From: Hanleya hanleyi
Lineage: Eukaryota; Mollusca; Polyplacophora; Lepidopleurida; Hanleyidae
Direction of reading: 5' to 3'
NCBI GenBank assembly: GCA_036873755.1
Contig: JAVTVY010025264.1
Span: 51,502-115,501 of the forward strand
Length of the DNA stretch: 64,000 nucleotides
Positions 45,730 to 57,765 of this stretch are shown piece after piece. Below the pieces are notes generated by a model. That model did no database searches. It was not told where the DNA came from and saw only the letters and a list, made by a program, of their open reading frames with translations. Each line of letters begins with the position of its first letter. The stretch's first letter is position 1. The translations under genes and the position numbers were made by a program.

Positions 45730-46270
45730 CAATATCTGTGTTCAAGAAAACTGATCGCCGATATATTAGTGTCAGAAGCCATAAAGGATTCTTTAGCTCT
45801 AATATATACAAGAAATATCATTCATAGGATGTTTCTCTGTTTATAGAGTTGCTGAATTTCTCAATAAAATATCTATGTGAAATTGGGCATATAGGTATTC
45901 CAATGGTACTAAATGTGCGCCCTGGTCGGCTGACCTATATCTGTCATTTCATGAACACGACAACATGCAGGCGCTTTCAAAAACCTTCCCATTCACCAAA
46001 CGCTATATAGACGGTCTTCTCGCTGTGGATACACCATATTTGGACCTAAATCTCAATAGAAATAAAGCGGGCCTTCTCTCTCGTCGACTTTACAACAAAA
46101 GAGATAATTGCAATTTCGACATCGTAAACTATCCCTTTCTGGACAACAACATTGCAGCGGGACCTGCATATGGCGTATATATATCTCACCTATTAGTATT
46201 TCCTAGATCCTATGTTAAATGTAATGATTTAAATCAACGCCACAAACATTATTACATAAACTTATAAAAC
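45730..46270 (+). pseudogene. Naiad reverse transcriptase, degraded
   Basis: The 100-codon frame from 45965 reads SKTFPFTKRYIDGLLAVDTP, where the catalytic YIDDLL has become YIDGLL and so lost an active-site aspartate. It continues LDLNLNRNKAGLLSRRLYNK, FDIVNYPFLDNNIAAGPAYG and VYISHLLVFPRSYVKCNDLN. A deletion of about 30 residues follows AVD, compared with the copy at 24884-25536. Upstream parts lie in other frames on both sides of the MITE. Confidence 0.8.
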
Positions 46271-46745
46271 AGGGCTATACCACCAAGCACCTCCACTCAG
46301 AGCTTCTCAAATTTGCCGATACATATCACATGCTAATAGAAAAATACGGACGTAACATGCAGATGTATGGCGCTACGTTTCGTAGCTTGTATCGAAGTCC
46401 GCTTAACCCGGGGCTAGGGGTATTATGAACCTATCTACTTCAAGATCGTCATGGTATGCATACGAACAGTCACAAATGAAAGCGTGACTGAGATACGTTA
46501 TTCTCTAGATGACGACTTTACAACGAATATCATGTGGATTAAGAATACTGATCAGCGGTACGGATTTGATATTTTTGGAACATCGTGATGGCTTGCCGGC
46601 ATTATTGAAAACTGTTGACCGTTTCTCTCTTGCAGGAAACGAACCTAAGTTTATGTATACTAGGAATTTTTTTATTTGGTGCTAATGCTGGAATATGGAA
46701 TATGTCTTGAACGACGTAATGAACGACGGACCGGACGTTTGTAAT

Positions 46746-48404
46746 GTAATCGGATGCGTAGTTCTCCACCGGGGACTAGATGATGACAGTTGTCCGAGTT
46801 ATCTTATCAAATCCACGAGTTTTAACCCTGAAAGAATCGAAAAATAGCGTCACTTTATTTTGCTGTCAGCATTTTAACTTATGTGTTACGAGCACTGTCA
46901 GAGTATCGTCAGAACGGGTGTTTTTAAATTGTAATTTTATTAATTAATTGACATTTATTTAATCACATTCTGTCCAATGAGAAGACACAAAAGTCACGAT
47001 GGCCCCTAATAATAGATACTCATAATTACACTACACCATTATAACTCAATGTGCTACTTCAAACTGATATGTATCAACACACCTTGTGCGGTCCCATCGA
47101 CATTGTTAACACACATGGTCTTCTGCTCAGCGGGAGAGCTGATCATCTGAACATTCAGCATGATATTTCTGGCTGTTTCCAATGAATATGACACATCGAC
47201 TCGTCGGGAGGTAAACATCGATATTCCTGTATACCCCGAGGAAACAGACCACGTGGTCGCTTAGGACAGGGGGTCTACGAATACATGTTCAAAGTTCAAA
47301 CACTGAAACGAAATTCTGGTAGAGTAAATTTAACATTAACAAATCTTCCATATTTATCCCCCTTTTATGATATATAGCCCGACACATGTACAATTATCAC
47401 CAACAACCATCATCTCCAAACGATATATTGTGTTCATATTATATCCTTGATTCTTCACCGCTTGTATATAAAAATATTTTGTGGTATATTCTAATAAAAA
47501 GAGAATAAAGATAGAGTTGGTTTCACGGTAACAGTATGTGTTCCTGAGACAATATAGGCATTCACCGATAGGTGGTTGATTAGAGGATGGTCTTTGTAGA
47601 TCTTAAGTGCCTGTGTGACCATACGTAACATTACGAGCGATCACCTCAAAATACCAAAGGCGCTTCTACAATTTAATTAGCTTCTCGTCAATCACGTCAA
47701 TCGCTGGTATAAATGGACAGGTTTACTCCAAGGCGTTAAGGCTTCCATTTGCACCGATGTGGTAACCATTAGCAGACCACTAATATGACGAAACACAAAG
47801 TGGCCTATATTTGTTTTTATTTAGAAAGGCTTTCAGCCCGAAATTGTCTGTATCCTTTCTAGTGGAAAACTACTCAGCTTTTTAACACGTTCAAAACTTA
47901 CTTCACTCACAATTGCTTTTAGTTGGAGGCATTTTCTTTCGAAACAAAAAAGTTAAGATGAAACAATTTCCCAATTTCAAAAATATATCGAAAGGCAAGA
48001 TCGACTTTTAACACTCTTCATTATTGAATAACGAATATTTGTTAATCGCAATTTTGAGATCGAATTGGCCATCTCATCGGCTATTTTAATAGGAAACTGC
48101 TAATGAGTGAGTGTCCCTTTTGATGTTCAGTACAATCAGTTTAGAGATAGCGAAGGAATTAAAGTTTCTCGCATATGCAGCACTACATCAGCGAGTAGGC
48201 TACATATAACAAACGCATAGCAAAACCGCCGATCGACCGGAAGGATGCTTAAGCGCTCACATTATGTAAACTGCACGTTTAACCATTGACTTCTGTCGGA
48301 AGACAATAATCATCTGTCCATCACACAGATTGTCTTTACCTGGGGGTCATGGCGTGTCTTGAGAATCTCCATTTGAGCCTAGATACACTCCCCGTTACAG
48401 CGAT
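46746..48404. other. Non-genic stretch
   Basis: AT-rich DNA without recognised genes or repeats. Confidence 0.5.
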
Positions 48405-48745
48405 CGCCCGTGGGTGTCGCTTTTGATGCTTGTGTATCATTACGGAGGCCGCTTCGAAACGGTCAATGACCGGTTTTGTTTATACTTTATCAATCTCAAT
48501 ATTACAACAGTGGACGAGAGACAGAGTAAAACGCCACGAATATCTCCGATTGATCGATCGAATGTATGGCTGAGCGTCCACATCTCGCAAACTACTTGCT
48601 TATCTATTTGGCTTCATGTCGGAAGTGAATAGTCATTAATTCCATTACACGAGGATACGTTCACACTTCCTGAATTCTACGGAGAAGAATTGCTTCCTCA
48701 TCCACAAGATTCGATAGATGGTATCATGTGAATATATAGATAATT
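48405..48745 (+). repeat. Dispersed 330 bp repeat family, long copy
   Basis: Partner of 41500-41835 (GAAACGGTCAATGACCGGTTTT, CGCCACGAATATCTCCGATTG, TTGCTTCCTCATCCACAAGA). Confidence 0.6.
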
Positions 48746-49394
48746 GTGTCTGGCACTGACGAACTCTACTTCTTGTACTTTAAGTAAGGTATTCTTTGGA
48801 TTGATACGCAAGTCAAAACTATACAAGTATGATCATGATATATTCCAATGGACATTGCCTAATAAAATGTTGCTTTCAGAAATCATATGTTTCACCGAGC
48901 GGCTTGCCGGATCATTCAGCTCCATGCTAAGGAAAACTGATTTTAACATATACGTAATCCATATTGGTCAGGGACCACCAATATTTGCCATTTACAAAAA
49001 GATCGAAGAATTGTGGAATTCTCAAGCCACTGACATGTCCGGTGTGAAATACTAAAAGTGAACCACCCCTCGTGTGACTCGTGTATACATGTCGAATAAT
49101 GTCTTCAGAGTAGTTGAACAATACTCCTCCCCAGTGTTCATAGCGCACACTACCCCGAACTTCTGGTAAATATAGGTTTCACAGGCATCACCTGTCCATA
49201 TATAATTGTTTTAATAATCTAGCTTTTTCACGTTACATGTACATCCATTTAGGACCAGGTTTTATAACTGTTCCATGATTTCAGCCGATCCACGTCAGTC
49301 AAAATGTACTCCCAATAGACCTCAATAAATGATACAATCAGCCATCAAAATGAACGAGTGCTAAGATTTGATTGTGTGATGGCATGTGAGTTCA
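48746..49394. other. Non-genic stretch
   Basis: Contains a 103-codon plus frame (48744-49055), the longest unassigned frame nearby. It has no signal peptide, membrane segment or domain that I recognise, and no homologue elsewhere in the window. Confidence 0.4.
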
Positions 49395-49475
49395 AACACC
49401 AGGACCGTCGTGATATGACTGAAACAATGTTATAAACGACGTTACACCCTAATTCTCACCCACTCAAACACCAGG
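49395..49475 (+). mobile_element. SINE tail fragment
   Basis: CCGTCGTGATATGACTGAAA then ACGACGTTACACCCTAATTC and CACCCACTCAAACACC match the tails at 7850 and 56395. No head is visible. Confidence 0.7.
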
Positions 49476-49639
49476 ACACTATTTGGTTTGCCTTTTTCTA
49501 AAGGTAACCTGATCTACTTAGAGAAGTCTGTCATATTGAGTGGAAATCGCTCAAACTGTGGAATATGCATCTTAATAGAAATGCCATCTTCGAGGACGAA
49601 AGATTTCATTACCACAGTAGGCCCTACAGTAGAGCAAAC

Positions 49640-49715
49640 GATCGTAGCGTTGGTTGGTTGTTTGAAGTTTAACGTCACACCTAACCTTATTGGTCACACG
49701 GCGACGATGACCCAA
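49640..49715 (-). mobile_element. Possible SINE tail in reverse
   Basis: GTTTGAAGTTTAACGTCACAC and GGCGACGATG read in reverse as a CGTCGCC...GACGTTAAAC tail with a CCAACCAAC end. The similarity is short. Confidence 0.35.
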
Positions 49716-49730
49716 ACAAACATACCCTAA

Positions 49731-52728
49731 CAATGATTTATGATATACCAGGCTACAGACCATTTCACTCATCAAGAAACAAACGACGAGGTGGGGGACT
49801 TGTCCTGTACATAAATGAAAATATTCAATCTTGTATGGTAAGAGACGATCTGTCATTCCTTGACGACGATGGGCAATATGAGTCCCTCTTTGTTGATGTT
49901 GAATTCTGCAGTACAAAATACCTAGTTGGTATATTCTATCGCCCTCCCGGGAAAAATTTAAACAACTTCAATACTTCTTTATTATCAATTTTGCAAACTA
50001 TTCAATCGGAAAAGAAAAAATGCGTTTTGATGGGCGATTATAACATCGACCTTTTTAAAACTGAACACCATGGTCCATCAAAGGATTTTCTAGAAATCAT
50101 GAAATCTCACCACTTTTTCCCACAAATTACAAAACCGACAAGAGTCACTTCCCGTACAGCTACACTAATAGATAACTTTTTCATTAACTTTCATGAAGAT
50201 AATCTTCTATCTGGAATATTCCTGACCGATATTACAGACCACTTTCCTATCTTCCATATCTTAACATCCGAATCAAAATGTAAAGAGCTGCGACATCAAA
50301 CATCTTACCGCAGAATTACTGCTGACAATAAGGATCGATTTATGCAAGTCATAAGTGAAACTGACTGGAAGTTTGTGAGTCAAGAAAACGACACTAATGC
50401 TGCATTAACAATATTTCTTGAAAAATTCGGAGATGCCTACGATGAATGTTTTTCCGTCGTTAATTCTGAGCCTTTAAAACAAAAAATAATACAACCCTGG
50501 ATTACTTTTGGTATTCTAAAATCTATTCATGAAAAGAATCGCTTGTATGATTTACAACTCCGCAGTGGCGAGGAATGCCATCGTAAACAATACAGAATAT
50601 ATAGAAACAAACTCAATAATACATTACGTCATTCTAAGAAATCCTACTTTGAAAACAAATTTAATGAACACCACCTAAACATCAAAAACACATGGAAAAC
50701 ACTGAACCAATTGCTTAATCGTAAGAAAACATCACTTCTGCCCAGCTCATTCAAAATAGATGGAACTGAAACCTCTGACTCCTCTGTAATTTCCCAGAAA
50801 TTTAATGAACATTTCAGCACCGTAGCATCTAAACTAGATGCAAAAATTCCCAATACCGGGTCTAATTTTATGGACTACCTGGATACCCCCGTTCCAAACG
50901 ATTTTCAATTTACCACCGTAACGCCTAATGATATAAAATCTACTATCGTGAACCTGAAATCGGCAGCACCGGGACTAGATGGTATTAGCATGTCTATAGT
51001 CAAACTTGTCTCAGAATATATTTCTGTTCCTTTATGTCACATAATGAATTCATCCTTTAGCTCTGGTGTTGTCCCAGACGCTTTCAAATCTGCTAAAATC
51101 ACTCCTGTCCACAAAACGGGTGATAGTAAGGCACTAGAAAACTACAGACCAATTTCAGTCCTGCCCTGCTTTAGCAAAATCCTTGAAAAACTTGCAGCTA
51201 ATATGATAACTAATTTTCTAGAAATCAATCAGATCATCTGCCCAAACCAATATAGTTTTCGGTCTAATCACTCAACTTCCCTGGCAGCTTGCTATTTATA
51301 TGATAAATTAATAACGGCCAAAGAAGCAAAACAAAACAGCATTATTACGTTCTTAGACCTCTCCAAAGCCTTTGACACGGTCAGTCATAATATATTATTA
51401 AGTAAACTTATTCACTATGGATTCAGAAATTTGTCAAACCACTGGCTTGAAAGTTACTTAACAAACAGAATGCAAAGTGTCTCTTTTAACGGTACCTTAT
51501 CACTCCCTGAGAACATTACATGTGGTGTGCCACAGGGATCTATTCTAGGGCCAATTTTATTCCTTATCTACATTAATGATATATCTAATGTGTCCAACTT
51601 TCTACATACTATACTTTTTGCGGATGATACTAGTCTTGTCTACTCCACCGAAAATATTGTTGATGCTATTAATATAATGATGTCTGAACTTGATAAAATA
51701 TACACTTGGCTTTCATCAAACCGCCTGTCGTTAAATATCAAGAAAACGAAATGTATGGTTATTAAACTAAATAACAAACCCTTACCCGTTTATGCCCCAC
51801 CGTTGCTCATCTCTGGAATTGAAATCGAAATTGTCAATGAATTTAAATTTCTCGGTATTGTTTTTAATGATAAACTGAACTGGACGTCAAATATTGATTA
51901 TATTTGCAAGAAAGTATCTCGTAATATAGGAATCATTAATCATATTAAACATTCCCTTAATAAGAAAACACTATATGTACTCTACTATTCCATGATTTAT
52001 CCATACTTGTCCTACGGAAATATCTTATGGGGAAACACCTATGTTACTCATCTAAATCCATTGTTCTTACTACAGAAAAGTTATAAGGGTGATAACTTTA
52101 TCGAAAAAACTAGACCATACACAACCTCTATTCGTAGCTTTAAAGATTCTGACACTGTATAACTTGAATCTCTATCTCTCACTGAATCTTGTACACAATT
52201 TCATCTACCATACTAACAAACTACCTTTTCACTTTCAAACATATTACATTAGACAATCAGACATGCATCAACATAATACTAGAAGCCAAGATACAAATCT
52301 GTACCGGCCATTTTATCGCTCAAACTTGTCTTATCACTCTATCAAAACATCAGGACCTCGGGAATGGAACAATCTGCCCTCGACGATAAAACATTTGAAT
52401 TCATCATCTCTTTTTAAATCAAAGCTGAAAGCATATTTAATTGAACGTAGCCGCCATAATTAAAAATTTTGCCACAGTGTGCATTTGGTCAGTCACTCAT
52501 TTATCACATATCACCTGCCACAAGTAGCTTAATGAAATATTATCATTTATTTATATAGGGATAGAACAAGCCCCATGGGGTTTTATTCCCGTCGATGACT
52601 TACTAGTTGTTATACGAAGTAATTCATAGAATATGATTATATTCCACAACTAGGCTCTTCAATATTTCTGTACTGTATACTTGGTGAATCTAATAAAATA
52701 AAAAAAATAAAAAAATAACAAAACCCTA
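49731..52728 (+). mobile_element. Young LINE with endonuclease and RT, 5'-truncated
   Basis: The body runs from part-way into the endonuclease to an A-rich end (AATAAAATAAAAAAAATAAA). ACCCTAACA occurs just before the start (49721-49731) and just after the A-rich tail (52723-52732), consistent with a target duplication of about 9-15 bp with a small difference. The 3' untranslated region has a GCCCCATGGGG hairpin. This is the least damaged retrotransposon in the window. Confidence 0.85.
49733..52463 (+). pseudogene. LINE ORF2: endonuclease and reverse transcriptase
   Basis: The 809-codon frame carries an APE-type endonuclease without its first strand: RGGGLVLYI near residue 20, VLMGDYNIDLF near 96 and DITDHFPIF near 167, which hold catalytic Asn/Asp/His positions. 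The RT follows: ENYRPISVLPCFSKILEKL near 470, FLDLSKAFDTVSH near 540 (motif A), CGVPQGSILGPILFLIYIND near 597 (motif B) and FADDTSLVYS near 628 (motif C), all with expected catalytic residues. Near 52087 a small deletion, apparently two bases, shifts the frame; the remainder continues at 52089-52463 in another frame with WNNLPSTIKHLNSSSLFK, the usual C-terminal block. The ATG at 49733 is internal because the gene is 5'-truncated. Jockey/CR1-group affinity is likely. Confidence 0.9.
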
Positions 52729-52899
52729 ACACTAACAAAAACCTAACCAAATCTATAAAAAAAATTGAATTTCGAATTTTGAGAATTAGGCTCTACAAAC
52801 ACTGATCACAATAGATCCTCAGAGAGCCCAATCTGTTTGGTACTTTAATCTACCTCCTGTGCCAGACAAACATGGTATGGTACATGCTGCCCTAAGCTG

Positions 52900-53215
52900 G
52901 AGGGCACGATCGTAGCGTGCAACATTCCAGCACTACGTTTCGTAACTTGTGTCTAATCCACTTAACCTGGGGCTAGTGGCAATTTGAATACCATGTGTGT
53001 TATATGTCCATATTTCTCAAATGAACAATTACAATCAACGCGTGACTGAGATAAATACTCCAGGAGACGACTCGGAAATGTATTTAGATAAAGAATAATG
53101 GTCAGTGTTTAGGATTAATAATGTAAAGAACATATCTTGCTGGTATCAATGAAAACTGATGGTAACTCCTCCCCTGGAGAAAACCGTCTTTTGTTTCTAT
53201 TATTAATTTATTAGT
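52900..53215 (+). mobile_element. Naiad 3' untranslated fragment
   Basis: CGTAACTTGTGTCTAATCCA, CTTAACCTGGGGCTAGTGG, GCGTGACTGAGATA and ATCAATGAAAACTG are collinear with the untranslated region of the other copies; only the last few codons of the gene precede it. Confidence 0.7.
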
Positions 53216-53269
53216 ACATTTGGAATGGTTCTAACTCAGATATTCACATACGATTTGCATATCAAATGA

Positions 53270-54350
53270 GGTAGAGGTCTGTTATAGAGTCACTGTGAAA
53301 CAAATAATTTGCATATCAAATGAGATAGACCCGTTATAGAGTCACCACAATTCAAATGTTATATGCCTGTTATAGTCACCATTAATCAAATGTGGTAGAT
53401 GTCTCTTATAGTGTCAACATCAATCAAATGGCTTATAGATACCTGTTATAGAGTCACCATCAAATCAAATGTGATAGGTGCCTGTTATAGATTCACCATA
53501 AACCAAATGAGGTAGGGACAAATTATATGGTCAACATCAGTCAAATCACGCAGAGACCTGATATAAAGTCACCATCAATCAATTTAGGTAGACCTTTTGT
53601 GAGTAATCATCAATCAGATGAGTTATGAGTCGCCATCAATCAAGTGAGATAGAGACCTGTTTTAGATCCACCATAAATCAAAGGATGTAGAGACCTGTTA
53701 TAGTCCCCAAACATTAAATGAGGTAGAGACCTGTTTTAGAGTCACCAAAAATCCAATTAGGTAGATACCTGTTATAGAGTTACCACCAATAAAATGAAGT
53801 AGACATCTGCTATTGTCACCATAAATCAAATGATGTGCATATCTGTTTTAGAGTGATCATCAATCAGATGATGTGGAAATCTGTAAGTATTCCAGCATAA
53901 ATCAAATATGTTAGAGACCTGGTATAGAGTCACAAAATTCAAGTTCTGTAGCGACCTGTTATAGGGTGAGCATCAATCAAAGGAGGTAAGAGACCTGTTA
54001 TAGTGTCACCACAAATCGAGTCATGTAGAGACATGTTATAGGGCCACCATACATCAACTGATTTTTTGACCTGTTATAGAGCCTCCATAATTCAAATGAT
54101 GTAGAGACGTATTGTGGAGTCACCATAAATCAAAAGAGGCCGAGATCTGTTATTATGTCACCACAAATCAAGTAAAGCAGGGATCTGTCCAAGAGTCACC
54201 AACATTCAAGTTGAGCAGCGACCTTTTTAATATGGGGTGATCATGAAGAAGAGACCTACAATAGCGTCACCGCAAATCGAATGATGTAGGGACCTGTTTA
54301 GAGTCACCACAAATGAAATGACGTAGAAACCTGTTGTGGAGTCACTATAA
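53270..54350. repeat. 39-40 bp minisatellite, about 27 units
   Basis: The approximate unit CCTGTTATAGAGTCACCATC + AATCAAATGAGGTAGAGA repeats across about 1.08 kb, for example at 53442 and 53481. Units differ by substitutions and small indels. The array holds no reading frame of interest. Confidence 0.9.
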
Positions 54351-56214
54351 GGGAAATCGAAGAAAGGGTATTTCGATCGTATACCTCGACAGATAAAGCT
54401 CTCTAAATTATAGCATTCATCTGATGAAATGTTCAGTTCCTGTATTCGTGGGAGACATAAAAATATCGTATCCTGTACCAATGTACACATCGAATGCACC
54501 CACCTATTTGATGACCTGGCGTTCAGGCACACGTCTTAACCGAGAGAGTTAAATGGATGCTTTCCTTCATTTCAGCATTAACATTCGAAAACGGACCAAG
54601 ACGCAATATTTCAATATTTATTTCTTTTACCAGTTTCAAACTTCCCCGCAATAAGATTGGGAAGTTTTCGGTTCGGAGAATGTGTATCGTGAAGCAGTTG
54701 AAGTGGTCTGACAGCAAAACCACTTGGGTAGTATAATACGTTCCTGGTCGTTCGTTCTTTGCGCTCTATGTGATTGCGTTTTATGTGCCGTGCTAAGCGC
54801 TTTTTCGTCATTCATATAAAGGGACGATCATTGTTTGCATCACGCGAGAATTTATTTATCGATTAAGGAATGTTTAAAAAACCATCAGTCCGCCGTCCAT
54901 TGCAAATGAATTTCCTTTTGACTTCCAGAGACGCTTTTAGGTGAATAACAGGAAGTAAGCAGGCAGCAACATGAGGTGATGTAGCTGGGGACATTATCAG
55001 TCCATTCGTTCATTAGTATGGCTAATAAAGTGTTTGCATCAATTGCAGACCGGGAAGAGATTTCTTGAACCATGATCATTGGCAATATCAATTATTCGAA
55101 AGCCTTCGAACGGCTAAATTTTCCGTAGTAATTATATTGCCATCATGTATGGCGAATTTTATGAAAAAAAAGACAATACGAGCGTCAGCTCCGACAGCCA
55201 TTTGCCTACCGTCGTTCGTGAATTTCGCCACCATAAACAGGAAAACCGAGAGAGTGTATCGTTTGAATGTTAGATGGTGCTATTTTTCTTAGTGCAGATT
55301 TCCAGAAAGGCATTACGTAGTCAGCTGATCCTCAAACTGAAAAAAAAAATACTGTTAGAAACATCAGTGACGGTGTACTGAGAGTCATTAGTGTTATATT
55401 ACATCTTCAATAATATACTATAGTAATACGCTTACTTCTGATCCCCTTTACATAAGTTAATCATCGACATGGTCAGCATGTGGACAGTGTGGTCTCTGCA
55501 ATAGAAAATGTTTATCAAGTATTATAGATTGTTGGCTGTATAAATTCTGTGTAAAAAGAATGGGAAAAATACATTGAACAACATCAACATACATACTGAA
55601 TGATGAGATATGATAGCCGCGCTTATTACTAACTGTTTTTATCAGACACATTTCGCACATATACTGTATGAGAAGTTGGAATGAGTGATATGCTGACTAT
55701 GCCAGAAACTTGCATTGATTAGGATGAATTACGCTAGGCGTGCCTTACCCACACAACTAACACACATGTACTACGACATTACAAACACTGTGACAATAAT
55801 TGCGTCTTATACAGTTTTACATTGATATGTTCAACGTGCTTGTTGCCACACACCAAAGTTGCTTCTGGTCTGGAGAACCAACAAGGTTAGTGTATTATAT
55901 TATATAAGAATGGTATCTTTTTCTACTCATATATTATTTGATGACCATTCCTGTATAATTTAAATTTAGCTCGAAAAAAATTATATTCTTAGAGTACTTC
56001 ACATGAGCGTATTACGCTAATTATATTTTTCCGTAGCATCACGCATCAACCATTGATAACTGACTTTCATTTTGCACATACAACGAAAGTGGTGCTGAAG
56101 ATTTTAGAAAAAAAGAAGCCTAAAATGTCACTTTAAGTCATTAAGATATTGATTTGCCAGTCTTTCACGTGGTCCACACGTTTCAATGAGTTGATGGCCA
56201 GTGAATCCTGATCT
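54351..56214. other. Non-genic stretch
   Basis: AT-rich DNA with only short overlapping frames. A segment at 54555-54640 loosely resembles 43195-43300 (CGGACCAAGACGCAAT). Confidence 0.45.
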
Positions 56215-56472
56215 TCCCATCTGTCAATAATGTATCCACTCACTAAACACGTTTGAATTATGGGCCCACATTGTATCCCTCGTATAGATCCGGTCAATAC
56301 TTGGATGGGGGACCGGGTGCTGTACTGGCAGGGCTGATCAATGTCCAGGATAATAGGAACTGTGGACACTCTCGTGTTCTGGCACATGTAGGCAGCGTCG
56401 TGATATGACTGAAAACAATGTTGAAAACGACGTTAAATCCTACTCACTCACTCACTCACTCACTCACTCATA
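56215..56472 (+). mobile_element. 5S rRNA-headed SINE with ACTC tail
   Basis: The head contains GGTCAATACTTGGATGGGGG + ACCG, very close to the internal promoter region of 5S rRNA (GGTTAGTACTTGGATGGGAG). After GGGTGCTGTACTGG the body and tail match the tRNA-headed SINE at 7678: GGAACTGTGGACACTCTCGT, CTGGCACATGTAGGC, CGTCGTGATATGACTGAAAA and ACGACGTTAAATCCTACTC, ending in (ACTC)n. The 5S-like region is too short and altered to be a gene. Confidence 0.8.
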
Positions 56473-56769
56473 AAGTATCCGACTTTCAAATATTTTCTGC
56501 TTTCTGCCACATCAGTAGTATACAAAGCGTAAAATGATGTCTTTTGACCTCAGAAATTTGCATATTAGGGAGGTCACGGGAGGGTCACAGAGGTCAAATG
56601 CAATATAGTTCCGGCAGAAAGACCAAAAGCTACCTCCAATCCAGGAGAGTTCCAATTGCTGCAGGGGATGTATTCAGGATGTATTCATCCGCGGTGATGC
56701 GGTCTGGCCGCGGTTTTGGCGGTGATTTGGTCTCGGGAAAAAGCTTCCGCGGAGAAAAAGTAGTCCCTA

Positions 56770-57765
56770 GATAAAATGGTCCGATTGGGTCGAGTGAGGT
56801 ATCAAAGTGAAGCTTAGGTGAAGGGGCATCTAATGGGCTGGGTGAGGGGTTGACATATCGGCCTTCTGCGCATGCGCGGTGGCCGAAGGGTATGAAAATA
56901 GCCTTTTTGGAGCTAGGGGAGCCCCTAGTGGACCGATGGGGTCGAGTGAGGTATCAAAGTGAAGCATTCATGAAGGGGCATCTGATGGACTGGGTGTGGG
57001 GTTGAATTAGGGTCATTCTGCGCATGCGCGGTGGCCGAAGGGTATGAAAATAGACGTTTGGGCATCTAGGGAAGCCCCTAATGGACCAATGGGGTCGAGT
57101 GAGGTATCGATGTGAAGCATTCGTGAAGGGGCATCTGATGGGCTGGGTGTGGGGTTAAATTAGGGTCATTCTGCGCATGCGCGGTGGCCCAAGGGTATGG
57201 AAATAGACGTGTTGGAGCTAGGGGAGCCCCTAATGGACCAATGGGGTCGAGTAAGGTATCAAAGTGAAGCTTATGTGAAGGGGCATCTGATGGACTGGGT
57301 GTGGGGTTGAAATATCGGCATTCTGCGCATGCGCGGTGGCCGAAGGGTATGAAAATAGCCTTTTTGGAGCTAGGGGAGCCCTTAGTGGACCGCTGGGGTC
57401 GAGTGAGGTATCAAAGTGAAGCATTCATGAAGGGGCATCTAATGGACTGGGTGTGGGGTTGAATTAGGGTCATTCTGCGCATGCGCGGTGACCCAAGGGT
57501 ATGAAAATAGACGTTTTGGCATCTAGGGAAGCCCCTAATGGACCAATGGGGTCGAGTGAGGTATCGATGTGAAGCATTCGTGATGGGGCATCTGATGGGC
57601 TGGGTGTGGAGTTAAATTAGGGTCATTCTGCGCATGCGCGGTGGCCCAAGGGTATGGAAATAGACGTGTTGGAGCTAGGGGAGCCCCTAATGGTCCAATG
57701 GGGTCGAGTGAGGTATCAAAGTGAAGCCTAGGTGAAGAGGCATCCAGGCAATGGGGTGGGTGCAT
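56770..57765. repeat. 152 bp satellite in a three-monomer higher-order repeat
   Basis: GGGTCGAG occurs at 56786, 56938, 57092, 57244, 57396, 57548 and 57701. Monomers 1, 4 and 7 are alike, as are 2 and 5, and 3 and 6, giving a higher-order period of 457-458 bp. Every full monomer has the palindrome TGCGCATGCGC near its centre. Short frames here are translations of the repeat. Confidence 0.95.

Larger units (their letters stand above)
45025..46745 (+). mobile_element. Naiad-type Penelope-like element, copy split by a MITE
   Basis: The copy starts within the RT (TTACGGAAGAACTTG) and ends at the family terminus GGACGTTTGTAA near 46741. Between 45156 and 45725 it is interrupted by a TTAA-flanked MITE. 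Removing that insert restores the sequence found in copies A and B (CATTAAYARTATCTGTG). Confidence 0.85.

Noticed and set aside
53270..54350. Regular repeats as a CRISPR array
   Set aside because: Units are contiguous and diverged with no constant repeat and variable spacer pattern, and the setting is eukaryotic.
56289..56316. 5S rRNA gene
   Set aside because: Only about 28 bp around the internal promoter match; the rest belongs to a SINE.
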